Source: Tetrapyrgos nigripes (taxonomy: Eukaryota; Basidiomycota; Agaricomycetes; Agaricales; Campanellaceae). From it: DNA of 64,000 bases. The notes beneath the pieces are model-generated. The model was not told where the DNA came from, ran no database searches, and worked only from the letters and a program-made list of their open reading frames with translations. The stretch lies in the NCBI GenBank assembly GCA_013368315.1, contig JAACJM010000148.1, positions 124,001 through 188,000 on the forward strand, in the 5' to 3' direction. A program made the translations under genes and the position numbers. This document shows positions 31,959-42,609 of the stretch, piece by piece (positions within the stretch are counted from its first letter, which is position 1; each line of letters starts with the position of its first letter).

Positions 31959-32639
31959 ACAATAAGGACTGGATCAAGACACTCAATTCTTGGGCTCGTG
32001 GCTTGCTCGCTCGGTTTAAGTCCTTGAATACCCTCGTTGAACAATCCATCGCGGCGCGTGTTGGTGTTGTCGCGTTCTTTTTGGCTCGTCAGTTGGCTTC
32101 CGAGCACACTCATCCTTACACCCGTTCTCTGTCAACTTTTTCGAGAAAGGGTGGACACGGACATGAAGAAAACGCATCTACTAGGGACAAGCATGTATCT
32201 TCCCCTTCGTCCACACTACTTGCTCTCCTCATGCCTGGCGTCATGCTTTTTCCCCCATTCATCCCAACACATCAAGTTCCTCCGGTGTCCCATCATCATT
32301 TCTTCCAACTTTAATGCTTTAGCTTCAGCCTTATCCCATTATACATGTCCGTGATCACCGACCCACAACACTAACTCCCCTACCAGGTCCCCTTTGACAC
32401 TCCAAAACGCACCTCGAGTCGGACCATCTCTTCTTCCATTGAATGATACCCACATAATCACGATGAATGCGAACGCACAGATTCCAAGCCTTTAAACAAG
32501 GCTTCTCCAAATCACCAATGGAATGAGCGCCTTGGACGAAGAGCAGGATGGGTTTAAGGGTGGGGGTTAATCTGATGTCTGAGGTGGAGTTTGGGCAAGG
32601 GGGAGGCAGGCCGAGATTCCAGTACATCAGGTAGGGGGA

Positions 32640-32902
32640 GGGGGGGGGGGTCTGACCTCAGAAAAAAAAAATTCTGACCGCACCTGAAATAAGGTGCTTT
32701 GAGCTTGTTTGAGACTAATTTCGCTAAAGACGTCGCAGGCCATTCATTGCGATCGGGTGGTGCGACCCACTATGCGTTAGAAGGATATTCTTGGGAGCAG
32801 ATTCAAAATCTTGGTCGTTGGTCTTCAGAGGCCTTTCGCCTGTACATTCGCAAACATCCCCTATTTTTCACGGCACTCTTAACGAAGCGAACTCAATCCT
32901 GA
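32640..32902 (+). pseudogene. Tyrosine recombinase C-terminal fragment
   Basis: The frame ending at 32902 contains GHSLRSGGATHYALEGYSWE and GRWSSEAFRLYIRKHP. H-x-x-R, a following Gly-Arg-Trp and a Tyr about 10 residues later are the C-terminal catalytic box of tyrosine recombinases, as in fungal Crypton or DIRS/Ngaro-type elements. The N-terminal domain, first catalytic Arg and Lys are missing, so this is a relic. Coding-like but shifted fragments upstream (about 32000-32160) may belong to the same relic. Confidence 0.65.
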
Positions 32903-33242
32903 ATCCGATACTCGACTCTCCATTACATCATTTCCTTTCCCCCTCAACAACTACCTTCAACCTCCCTTTTCTTATCCATCATTCCTTAGGCTTCTTAGCG
33001 CCTCTCGAGTCTCGTCTACGAATATACCCAGGGGAGTCGCTGTTTCAGGACTCCCCGTGATTCGCCTATATTTCTTTCCGCGAGAAATTTGCTTGGACGA
33101 TCAGCAAGATGATTAGTAGACTTTGGATTCTAATGTCACTTTATAAGATGGATTTGCCTAGTATGAACAATGACTCATGAGTGACCTGAGTGACAGAAGT
33201 GGCGAAAGGATAAGCAATTCTACAGTACAGAAATATGTCATC

Positions 33243-34486
33243 TCAGTCGCAGAAAACTCCTCCATTGATCGATATCTGTTCCAACCACTCAGAACACTGC
33301 AGTCGAAGCGCAAATAGTTCGCTCACCGTCTGGCCCGTCACGAAATGTGCTTCCTCCGAAACAAGATAAGATACTAATGCTGCAATATCTTCAGGTTTAC
33401 CCACGTACCCCACCGGGGCTAGTGTGCGGTACTGACGGAGTAGGAGTGTGATGACGAAATTTAAATCAGTCAGTGGTTCATCGTCACGGGCCCAGTGCGT
33501 ATTGAAATCTACATACAGTTTCCAAGAATTGTCCTGGTTTGAAATTATACTTCTCCACCAAATTCCTGTCTGCTTGTACAGCTGCAAAACTTGAGATGTA
33601 ACAACACGAGTGTATTGACTGAGCACCCAGGGGACTCACTCATTGGCGATTCAATGAATCCGGGTGCGTACGCGTTTACGGTAATACGATGTTTGCCTAG
33701 TTCTCCAGCAGCTGCTTGAGTAATTCCTCGAATGGCGAATTTTGTTCCAACATAAGCTGAGCTCCCAGCAGCGTTGTCTGCGAAATGGTACTTAGCCCAT
33801 AATTTGGCAAAATTGCAACGTGACGAAAGAACATGTCAAGACTTACTTCCACTTTTCCCGCGTATTGAACTGGCTCCAATTATTCTTCCGCCTCTCCCTT
33901 GCTTGACCATCTGATTGCCAGCATACTTGTAGCAGAGGAAAGTACCGCGAGCGTTGATGGAAAAGATTCTGTCCCATTCTTCCACAGTAGCTGTTGATAA
34001 AGAAGATCTGGATCAGTATGACGAATCGAGATTCGATAGCGACTGTTGGGGGGTGGGGGGGGGGGGGGGGATCCCCAATGAGTAGACTCAGACTCACTTT
34101 CCAAGAAAGAATTGCAGATAGTTATCCCTGCGTTAGCTATCATAACATCGAGACCCCCATGAGTCTCTACCACTCCTTCAATCATTGCCCTGACTTGTTC
34201 TTCCTTGGAAACATCGGCTGTGTGCACGGAGCTCTTCATCCCCATGGCTCTAATTTCCTCTGAAAGTGAGTTGAGATTGTCCAAGTTCGGAGCAATGTCA
34301 TTGACTGCTACGTGCATTCCATTTTTGGCGAGTCGTAAAGCGATGGCTCGGCCTATGCCTTGAGCTGCATGAGGACGAGTTACTTAGCAAGTGCTAGTAG
34401 TAGCAAGAAGAAGATCAGTAAAACAAAGAAAAGAAATGCACACCTGCACCAGTAACCAAGGCTATTCGAGTGGGTTTGTCAGTCAT
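33243..34486 (-). CDS. Short-chain dehydrogenase/reductase, acetoin/diacetyl reductase-like, seven exons
   Basis: Exons 34444..34486, 34098..34364, 33847..33990, 33640..33777, 33517..33581, 33327..33431 and 33243..33275 join in phase to 264 residues, the usual length of classical SDRs. The Rossmann nucleotide motif TGAAQGIGR is at residues 13-21 and the NAG motif in IANAGI near 93. The catalytic Ser lies in GASSIRG and the Tyr/Lys in YVGTK. After it come the family motifs NAYAPGFIESPM and VGKPEDIAALVSYLVSEEA, then the end block GQTISINGGVFCD. The missing Arg at position 37-38 and Asp in VNDIAPN suggest NAD(H) preference. Closest by memory to (S)-acetoin/diacetyl reductases; the substrate is not proven. 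One intron holds a run of about 15 C/G (about 34050-34070). The gene looks intact and cytosolic. Confidence 0.9.
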
Positions 34487-34499
34487 TGTAAGTAGTAAG

Positions 34500-36700
34500 G
34501 AAAACGAGGTTTCATCTGATCCCCAGTTTATATCAACAGTCAAATACTGGTGGGAACTACTGATTGGATTGACAGCCTGAACAGATTCTAGCTGAGAACA
34601 TCGATATCATAGTACTTTGTTATTAGTTACGGCTCTCGGCTCATGCCTGGAATAGTTCCAATGCCAAATCGAGCATTGGCTATCCCCAGATGGTTTAACT
34701 ATGTCATACTGATTACGCAGGGCTCCTAATAGGGTTTAAGCCGTAATAATGCTTACCTTGTACTCCAAAAAGGGTTTATACATGTAATAGTGATGACTCT
34801 ACGGTCCAAAAGCAGCGCTGTGACTGTGATAGTGAGAATAGTGTAGTATTTCAACCGTATGAACGGTCGCTTTGGTGCGTGGCGCGATATTTTGAATTGA
34901 GAGTATGCGCGGACTCGGGCCTGTGGACGTGTTACGCGATACGAGGCAGCCTTTGGTCGCCTCGAAAATCATGCTAAATCAGCCAAAATTTTAAGAAAAG
35001 CGTGACAAGATATGCTGCGGCCTTGCACGGGGGTCCAATGAACGCACTACGAAATCCAGAATTGACCATGATTAAGGGGGTGTGTGCAAGCGCGTTACTT
35101 ATTCATGTGGTAGAAATACCACAGTAGTGATTAGACCGTGCAAAAACCAAATCATATAAAAGCACACTACGTGGACACTTTTCTGTCTTCTTGACTGCGC
35201 CTTTAGTGATCCCAAGTATTTGAAAATGAGTCAACCAGGTAGGCCTCAGGGTACCAAAAACCAGCCTGAACACAATGCAGGTGGTTATAGAGAAGAAAGC
35301 CTGACAATTCATCTGTATCTAGAAGTAATTCTACAAATCCACCTACTCAAAGTAAGCTATGATCATTTTAGACATCCAAATATCTTCACTTCATTGCAGT
35401 GCTAGCAAATTTCAAGAAACCTAGGACCACAGGAGTATACTGAATTTTTGAGAGTAAGTTACAAGATTCAATATATGGCTAGGTAACTTGCTATTCTTAT
35501 AGAATCTAAGAGACAGTAAGTAGCCTTAGCATATGTATATGTCTCAAGATACTAACAGAAATCTGGAACTGCCACTCCAAAAGAATCAAATGCCTCTGGA
35601 CAAGCTGCTCCAGCTGGTATGAATTTTTTATGCATCTTCCACAGAACTCCAACAACTGATGTGTACTTATTGTAGATTCTGATAATTCTGATACACTTCT
35701 ATCCTTCTTTCTCCCTGATGAGAGTTCTATTGGACCAACAGTAATGGAGGAGAATTTTCAAGATGAAGATTGATCTAATACTGAAACAAGAAGGAGGAAA
35801 TGTCCTGCTTTTATTGAGAAAGGCTATTCAAGCTTGGATTGTCCTAGTGTAGGTATGCAAATACTCAATAAGATTACATGACTATTGCTTTTTACTTTTT
35901 TGTATAATGCTTACAGATTGTCATCTCTGTCTAGATTTGAAGCTATGGAAATATCAGCTAATGTAACTTACCTTTGAATGAATTTGATCAAATAGTAAAA
36001 TAAAATACTTGTGCAACCACCAGTCCATACATATATAAGTAAAAAAGAACCACCTACCATTAGGAAGTCTTGAACCTGAGACCTCACAAAACTTTGAATG
36101 GATGAATGAATTTATACACCACACTGTTGAGACACTGACTGTAGGTCTGTGGTGAGAATACACTCAACCAAAACAAACAAACAACCAAAAGTGAATGTGT
36201 AGTTCATGAGTATGAGAAAGCTCTCACAGTAGGTGGAGGTGGGCAATGCCAGCCAGACTCACTTAGTGACTAAGTGGCACTGCCACCATAGAACCTGTCC
36301 GCTGTCAACTTCCATGATCTCTTGCTCTCATCTCATCAGAAATGGCTCGCAACTGCCTCATTATTCAACATTAGAGTGTGTACTACAACTACAAAAGCTT
36401 TAAAGTACCAAAGTGTATGTATTACAGTATATAATGTTATGTCCAATTACCCCTATCCTTCCACCTCCATTTCCTCCTGTTCATGCCACTCGAGTTCCAC
36501 TAGAAGGTCATCACCTTGAGATATAAGCTCAGAAGTTGGACAATGATGGAATTGGTCTCTGGGTGCCTGTTGGCTGGTTCTGTCAGCTGGTATTCTTCAA
36601 AGGACGTTGGAATTTGTTGCAGGACACTTGTTGGTTCTGAGCTTGTCTTGCAGCTCTGGCAGCTATGAGACTAGCTTGTTGCTCTTTGGAGGGCCTGGAC
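34500..36700. other. Gene-poor stretch with a decayed transposase-like start
   Basis: No complete gene. At 35226 a frame opens MSQPGRPQGTKNQPEHNAGG, which resembles the basic GRPxGSKN start of fungal transposases, followed by short exon-like pieces (LSFFLPDESS near 35700, KCPAFIEKGYSSLDCP near 35800). I read this as a fragmented transposon gene with low confidence. The remainder to 36700 is AT-rich with nothing recognisable. Confidence 0.35.
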
Positions 36701-36712
36701 TTCGACTTTTTG

Positions 36713-37239
36713 CAGTGTTCGCCTTAAGGCTTAAGGACAAATTAATTTAAGGCCTAACTTGCTCAGAGAAATTTGTGAAGGCTTAATTAAGACTTAAGAA
36801 AATGAAATGTGACATCAAGCCAAGACCTGAGTGACCTGACTTGGAAAACTTTTTTACTGGCTGTTGTTGGGGTGTTGTAACTTGTCAGTGACAAAAAACT
36901 TCTCTTATTGCTCTCAAAAAAGGCTCGCAGTACAGGAGAACTATGAGACTACTACCACCAAGGCAAGAAGAAAAATAGCAGCCACTACAATGTCAGCAGA
37001 CTTGCAGACAGGGCTGGAGGAAAGAAGCTTTGTATATGGAGCTCCTTGCACAAGAGGAGCAGGACAAGATACCCAATGGTAGTGCATTGGAAGACTTTGG
37101 GGACGAGTATGGGGGCATTTAAGAAAATTTATTTTAGGCCTTAAAATGCTCTTAAAATCAAATTAATTCAAGGCTCAGTTAAGGCTTTAAGGCCTAACTT
37201 TGTTGAGGGGCCTTAATTAAGGCCTTAAGGCGAACACTG
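36713..37239. mobile_element. 527-bp hAT-type MITE with perfect 8-bp target duplication
   Basis: ACTTTTTG flanks the element at 36705-36712 and 37240-37247. Ends are CAGTGTTCGCCTTAAGG and its inverse CCTTAAGGCGAACACTG, extended by repeated aaggcctta/ttaattaagg motifs in both arms. The CAGTG terminus and 8-bp duplication fit hAT. No transposase inside; the small open frame at 36864-37082 is not supported. Confidence 0.88.
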
Positions 37240-37249
37240 ACTTTTTGTG

Positions 37250-39735
37250 GTATTTCTTGTTGTTCTTGTTGCCCATACACTCCTGTTGTAGGTATGAGCG
37301 TAACTTGAGCACGACAAGGATTTTTCGAGAGGCCGCGACGCGTATTACATAACGCGCCTTTTCTTTATTAGTCTACATTGGTACAAAATCAGATCCTGAT
37401 TATTTCCAGATCAAAATGCATATTTCTCTCATTTTAACGCAATTTTGTACAAATAGGGAAAGGATCTAGTGAGTGGCCAGAGCATTTTTGTTGGTATGGG
37501 CATACACCTTCACTACTTTTCATGGCGGGTTGAGAAAATTTCCCCTGGCCACTCACTCCTTCTCAAAAATCTCATTTGGAATATATGTTTCTTATGTAGT
37601 ACAAATATTACTAGAGAGTGAAAATCGGGATGTCAAGGTGGACAAATTTTGGCTGAGCAGACAGTGGCAGTGCTGCTTAGTCAATAAGCCCACCTCCACA
37701 GTAGGATAAAGACTCTTTTTAGAAAAGAAGAACAAAGTGAACAACAGTGACAAGTGAAGTATGCTGAAGTCTATGAGGAGATCAAGGTGAACAAGAAGGG
37801 CTGAAATGTGATAGGGGGTGTGGGTGGTTAAGGTGGTAGTTTGGATGTGGGGGCCCAGAATATACAGAAGATTGACAACAGGTGGGAAGAAGGAGTAATA
37901 TACATGGTCTTTGAACAAGGCACCATCACCTCATGAAGAGGCTTTCTGTGTTTGGTCTTTTTCTTGGCACCATCGGCCAGGATATCTGGATCAAATGCAG
38001 TGGCAGGTGTATCAGAATCAAATAGCATGAGTATATCTGGACAACCTACCAGAACTTCCAGAACAAAACATCAGAAATCTGGTGAAAAAGTGCTATTTCT
38101 GAATTGATTTTTTTGACATTTGGACCAGCATAAAGATCAAGAGAACATGTGAAATTTTCAGGTCAAATGTGAAACTTGTGAATTTTTTGGTCCGTTATCC
38201 TAACTTGTACAGAAAGATGACTTGACTTTTCATCAATGAGAAGTTGTGCAAAAAATCACGAAAATCCATAGTCCACCCAAATTGTGTGAAAAGATGGTCC
38301 AAATGGTCAAAAAAAAGTGGTAACTTGGGTCAAAATCCGGGTTTTTGATTTTCCAGACACTATTATTGCCATACAGATAGATGAGATTCAGATACATACA
38401 TTGTAATAGTATCACTTTTTAAATAAATATTTTCAGTTTTATTTAATGGAAATAAAAACACAGTAACACAAAGTCTATAAATATATGTATGGTATTTTGA
38501 AGCCAGAAATAAACCCATCATCTTCACATTCTGCAACATTCACATTTCAAACATTAAAGGCTGATGGAAGCTACAAAAAAACATTTCCTTATTCTGATTC
38601 TTTCCCATTGCCATCAGCTCCTGCCTTGAGAAGAGCTGCTATAACTTCTGAATGTCAAGGCTGAGAAGCATGCAGAGCACTGAAAGATCATTCTACAGAG
38701 TGAGCAGCATGCAGAGCGCTAAAATATCTTCCTCCAGGTGCATTGATATCAGCTTGTTGGAATTTGATATTATCATCTATTATCATATCAATCTATTCAT
38801 CTTTTATCATAGCCATACTTACAGCCTTGATCTTTGATTTTGTTAGCTTTATTTAGGATATGAGATACATCTTTGTTCTAACACACTACCTAACTACCGC
38901 AGTTACTTATGCTGTACTTAACCTGTACTTACCATCCATATTTATCTCACATATTTGGTAGTACATAGTATAAAAGCATGTAAGAAAGGTAGATACTATC
39001 TTCATGCAATTGTTAAGTCTGGGCAGACTTTGGAACCAGGCAGAGGTCTATAGGAAAGATGGGAATGATGATGAATCCAGACAGAACTGAACAGGAAGAG
39101 AATAGATAGGAAGAGAGGGTATCCAGTCGGGATGACCAGAAAGTTAAGATGGAAAGTCTATGGCACTATTAGTACCACCTTGCTAGTTGTCTAGTCGGAA
39201 TTGATCAGAAAGGATAGGAGACCAGCTAAATCGATTTTAGACTTAAGCTATCTACTACAAAGTTGCTAGCTTAAGTACTACATTGGAATGGAATGGAAAC
39301 GAGATAGGAAAGGATCAGAAATGAAAGATAATATAACTCAAATAAGTATTGACAAAGGGAAGGCTCAATTTGCTATCATCACATGGAAACCCTTTGGAAA
39401 GAAAAGGAAGGGGAGCACATGGTGCTACGAGATATGAAACAGAAATGTGAGAAGTATGAATACAAGCTGTCTGGTTAGTATCTGATATGACTCAGATAGG
39501 ATCTGATGGGAAATGTTGACTAAACAGATTTGTGGCAACTCAGATATGAATTGGAAATGAATTGGAAATGAAATGGAATGAAAGGGAAGAGTCGGAAACT
39601 ATTCGGAAATGTTTGGAAGGAGTTAGGGAAAGGCATAGGCTTTACAGCAATTGCAGACCCATGCAAACACAATACAAACTATCAACTCCATATTATGTGG
39701 CCTATGACCTTACTATAAATTACGCAATGTAATTT
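37250..39735. other. Gene-free stretch
   Basis: AT-rich sequence without a convincing gene. A perfect 13-bp inverted pair AGTGAGTGGCCAG / CTGGCCACTCACT lies at 37468-37480 and 37545-37557. A short frame (about 37828-38028, minus) with ILADGAKKKTKHRKPLHEV is isolated. Otherwise nothing. Confidence 0.45.
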
Positions 39736-42600
39736 CTACACAGCTCCCATTTCAAGCAATATTCCTACAACCTCCAAATGTCCATTAACACCAGCAGCCC
39801 GTAAAGCATTTCCATAATATCCGCCCTGTGCATTGATATTGGCCCCATTTTCGCAAAGTATTTTTACAACTTCTAAGTGACCTCCAACACTTGCAGCTTG
39901 TCCACCCTGTGTATTGACATCAGCTCCCATTTCACAAAGTAATTTTACAAGTTTTGAGTGACCTCCAAAACTCGCAGTTTCTAAAGGATTTCCAATATAT
40001 CCACCCTGGGCATTGACATCAGCTCCATTTTCACAAAGCAATTTCACAATTTCCAAATTTCCTTTAAAAGTTGCAGTCTGTAAAGCAGTTCCAAACACTG
40101 TTTCAGGTGGTGCATTGACATCAACTCGATTTTCAAGGAGAAGTTTTACAATTTCCAAGTGACCTCCATGACTTGCACCTTGTAAAGCATTTCCGTAAAT
40201 TACGGTGTATGCGTTGCCATCAGCTCCCTTTTCACAAAGTAATTTTGCGACTTCGAAATGACCTTCAACACTTGCAGCTTGTAAAGCATTTCCATATCTT
40301 CCACCTTGTGCATTGAGATCAGCTCCATTTTCGCAGAGGAATTTTACAACTCCTAAGTGACCTCTAGCACTCGCAGCTTGTAAAGCATTTCCATATGATC
40401 CACCTTTTCTATTGACATCAGCTCCATTTTCATAAAGGAATATTCCAACTTCTAAGTGACCTTGATAACTTGCAGCTGTTAAAGCATTTCCATGATATCC
40501 TTCCATTGCATGGATATCAGCTCCATTTTCACAAATTAATTTTACAACTTCTATGTGCCCTCCATAACTTGCACCTTGTAAAGCATTTCTACAGTATCCA
40601 CCCTGTGCATTAACATCAGCCCCATTTTCACAAAGAATTTTTACAACTTCCAGGTGTCCTCTATAACTTGCAGCTTGTAAAGCATTTCCATATCTTCCAC
40701 CCTGTGCATTGACATCATTTCTACTATCAGTCATTCTATAAATATCAATATTATCCTGTTTAAGCATATAAACGACAGCATTTTCTAGTCCTATATAACA
40801 AGCATAATAAAGGGGTTGTGATGTGCCCTCTTGACTTGGTTTATTATTCAATGTATCAGGTGTATATACATTCAACCAGTTATAATATGCAGGCTGTGTG
40901 CTGTTTAAGAGCTGACAGCTCAGGTTCAATATAGCTGAAGATTCTTCTTTGCTTTCATTAGAATGCAAAAACCAATACTTGGAAGCATAATGTGCCAAAG
41001 CAAATTTCTCCACATCAATCAATACTTGCCCACAGCTTAAAAGATAGATAATACAGGTCTGACAAATGACCTCATGGGCTAAAGCACTACTCATCTGAAA
41101 ATATCCTGAAGCACTTTGAATAGCTGCTTCTGATAGTAGGTAATCTTTTACAGAAGGGTGAGCTAGTTGGACTGTCATAACAGTCTGCTTTTCTCAATGG
41201 TCCTTTTCAATACTAGCTTGGATAATGACTACCAAGCTAGAATTGACTACTTTGTGTAGCTCTGCTTCAATATTTTCAAGTAGATCTTCAGGAAAAAATG
41301 TTCCTCACATCAACAGCCAGTATATGCTGAACTTCACCTATTGTCAATGGCCTATAGGCAAACAAAAGCCACTGGAAAATTGTCTTTACATCATCTCTCA
41401 GTTCCTCTTTCACCTGCTCCAAAATCTTCGCATATGTCTCTTGTAAAGTTTTGGGCAAGCTTTTTAAAGCTTTTCTGACCTTTCTAGGCATTTTGATCTC
41501 ATTAAGTGCTGTCAACTGACAGTCTACCCATCTGATTCTGTTATAATATTTAGCACATTGATCTTAAACTTATATAATTTAAAATAGATACTTACTGTCC
41601 CTCAGCACTATTGACTAGAGTATCCTTTATTTCGACCTTCAGCTCAGCAGACCAAGCTAGTTGTTCTTGTAATTTTATATCCACATATTTTTCTATATCA
41701 GAACCCATACCAATATCAGAAGTCTGTTTATCCAATGCGATGATCTGTACTTCTTTGTGGGCTACATTAATATGTGGACGGCTTGATGCAAGCACATAGC
41801 AATTTTTGAGTTTGGTGTGTAAGTTATGCATCAAGACTATTAGTTTGGCTTGATATTGCTCAGCACATTCATCCATTGCATCCACAATAACATAGGCAGT
41901 ATCCATTGCCATCAGCATATTAACCAATGTGGTCTCTATATTTTCTGCAACTAGGAAGTCTCCTTTCTTGCTGCTATTATAGAGCCTTTCAAGCTCATTC
42001 TGTGCAGAAATATTTCCCTTTTCAATAGCCTCTTTTGCCACTTGACATAGAAGAGAAAAGATAAACCCCTGATAATCTACTTTGACCTTATCACGAGTGT
42101 CAAAGTAGTAGAAGAACACAGAGCTGTCCTTCCTTAAATCATTGATGACATTAGTGCTGAAGACATTCAATTTTTAGTAGGTTACTCCACTCTGATTTGT
42201 GAATACTTACCACAGAAAAGTCTTGCCAGAACCAGCTGATAAGAAAAAAGTTGAGAAACAGCTTGTCATTTTGTATGAAAACTAACCTTTGCCCTGGAGC
42301 CATAGCAATGAGCCATTCAAGTTTCCCTTCCATTTCTGGAAGGATTTATGGTCAAGCAACCAGGTTCCTGTACCCTCAACTATCTTGGGATAAGCTGCAT
42401 TGAAGTTCTCAAAGGGATTTGGTGCTTTGATCCATTCTGCATTATTGCCACCACCTGCTATGAGTTCCATGCAGTTTTAGTTAATATTCATTTGCATATA
42501 CCAATCTTCAGGCTTACATTGGGTATTGTACTGATTTCCACCGACAACATTGATAGTACTCTGGCTGATAATGAATTTTGAGCTGTTATTGAACAAGCTA
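39736..42600 (-). pseudogene. NACHT-ankyrin repeat (fungal NLR-like) gene, two disabling lesions
   Basis: NACHT-ankyrin proteins are fungal NLR-like receptors in non-self response. An exon at about 42530-42600 encodes FIISQSTINVVGGNQYNTQ, an N-terminal motif common in basidiomycete members. Next comes GTGTWLLDHKSFQKWKG. The Walker A GKAGSGKTFL is assembled across two introns (near 42283 and 42215), then comes Walker B-like YVIVDAMDECAE and sensor ASSRPH. The winged-helix part reads RKALKSLPKTLQETYAKIL and FQWLLFAYRPLTIGEVQHIL. Then an A6 run (41293-41298, T6 on the coding strand) shifts the frame, and an in-frame TGA lies at 41194-41196. From 41178 the frame is open again: LAHPSVKDYLLSEAAI, then ten ankyrin repeats of the form DVNAQGGxYGNALQAASxxG-HLEVVKxLCENGA up to the stop at 39736. 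Repeat 9 lacks about six residues. No ATG precedes the first exon. Confidence 0.85.
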
Positions 42601-42609
42601 CATAAGATT

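Larger units (their letters stand above)
25921..32029. repeat. Segmental duplication, copy A
   Basis: Homology to 46498-49698 in the same orientation: the 3' two-thirds of the large gene, the small TM gene, its TATA box and about 700 bp beyond. Copy A is longer because it contains two mobile insertions (29196-31420 and 31573-31958) that copy B lacks. The match ends at cggtttaagtccttgaata. Confidence 0.88.

Noticed and set aside
33243..34486. SDR gene as part of a peptide-modifying cluster with the Kex2-type precursors
   Set aside because: It is more than 11 kb away with unrelated genes and transposons between; no link is visible.
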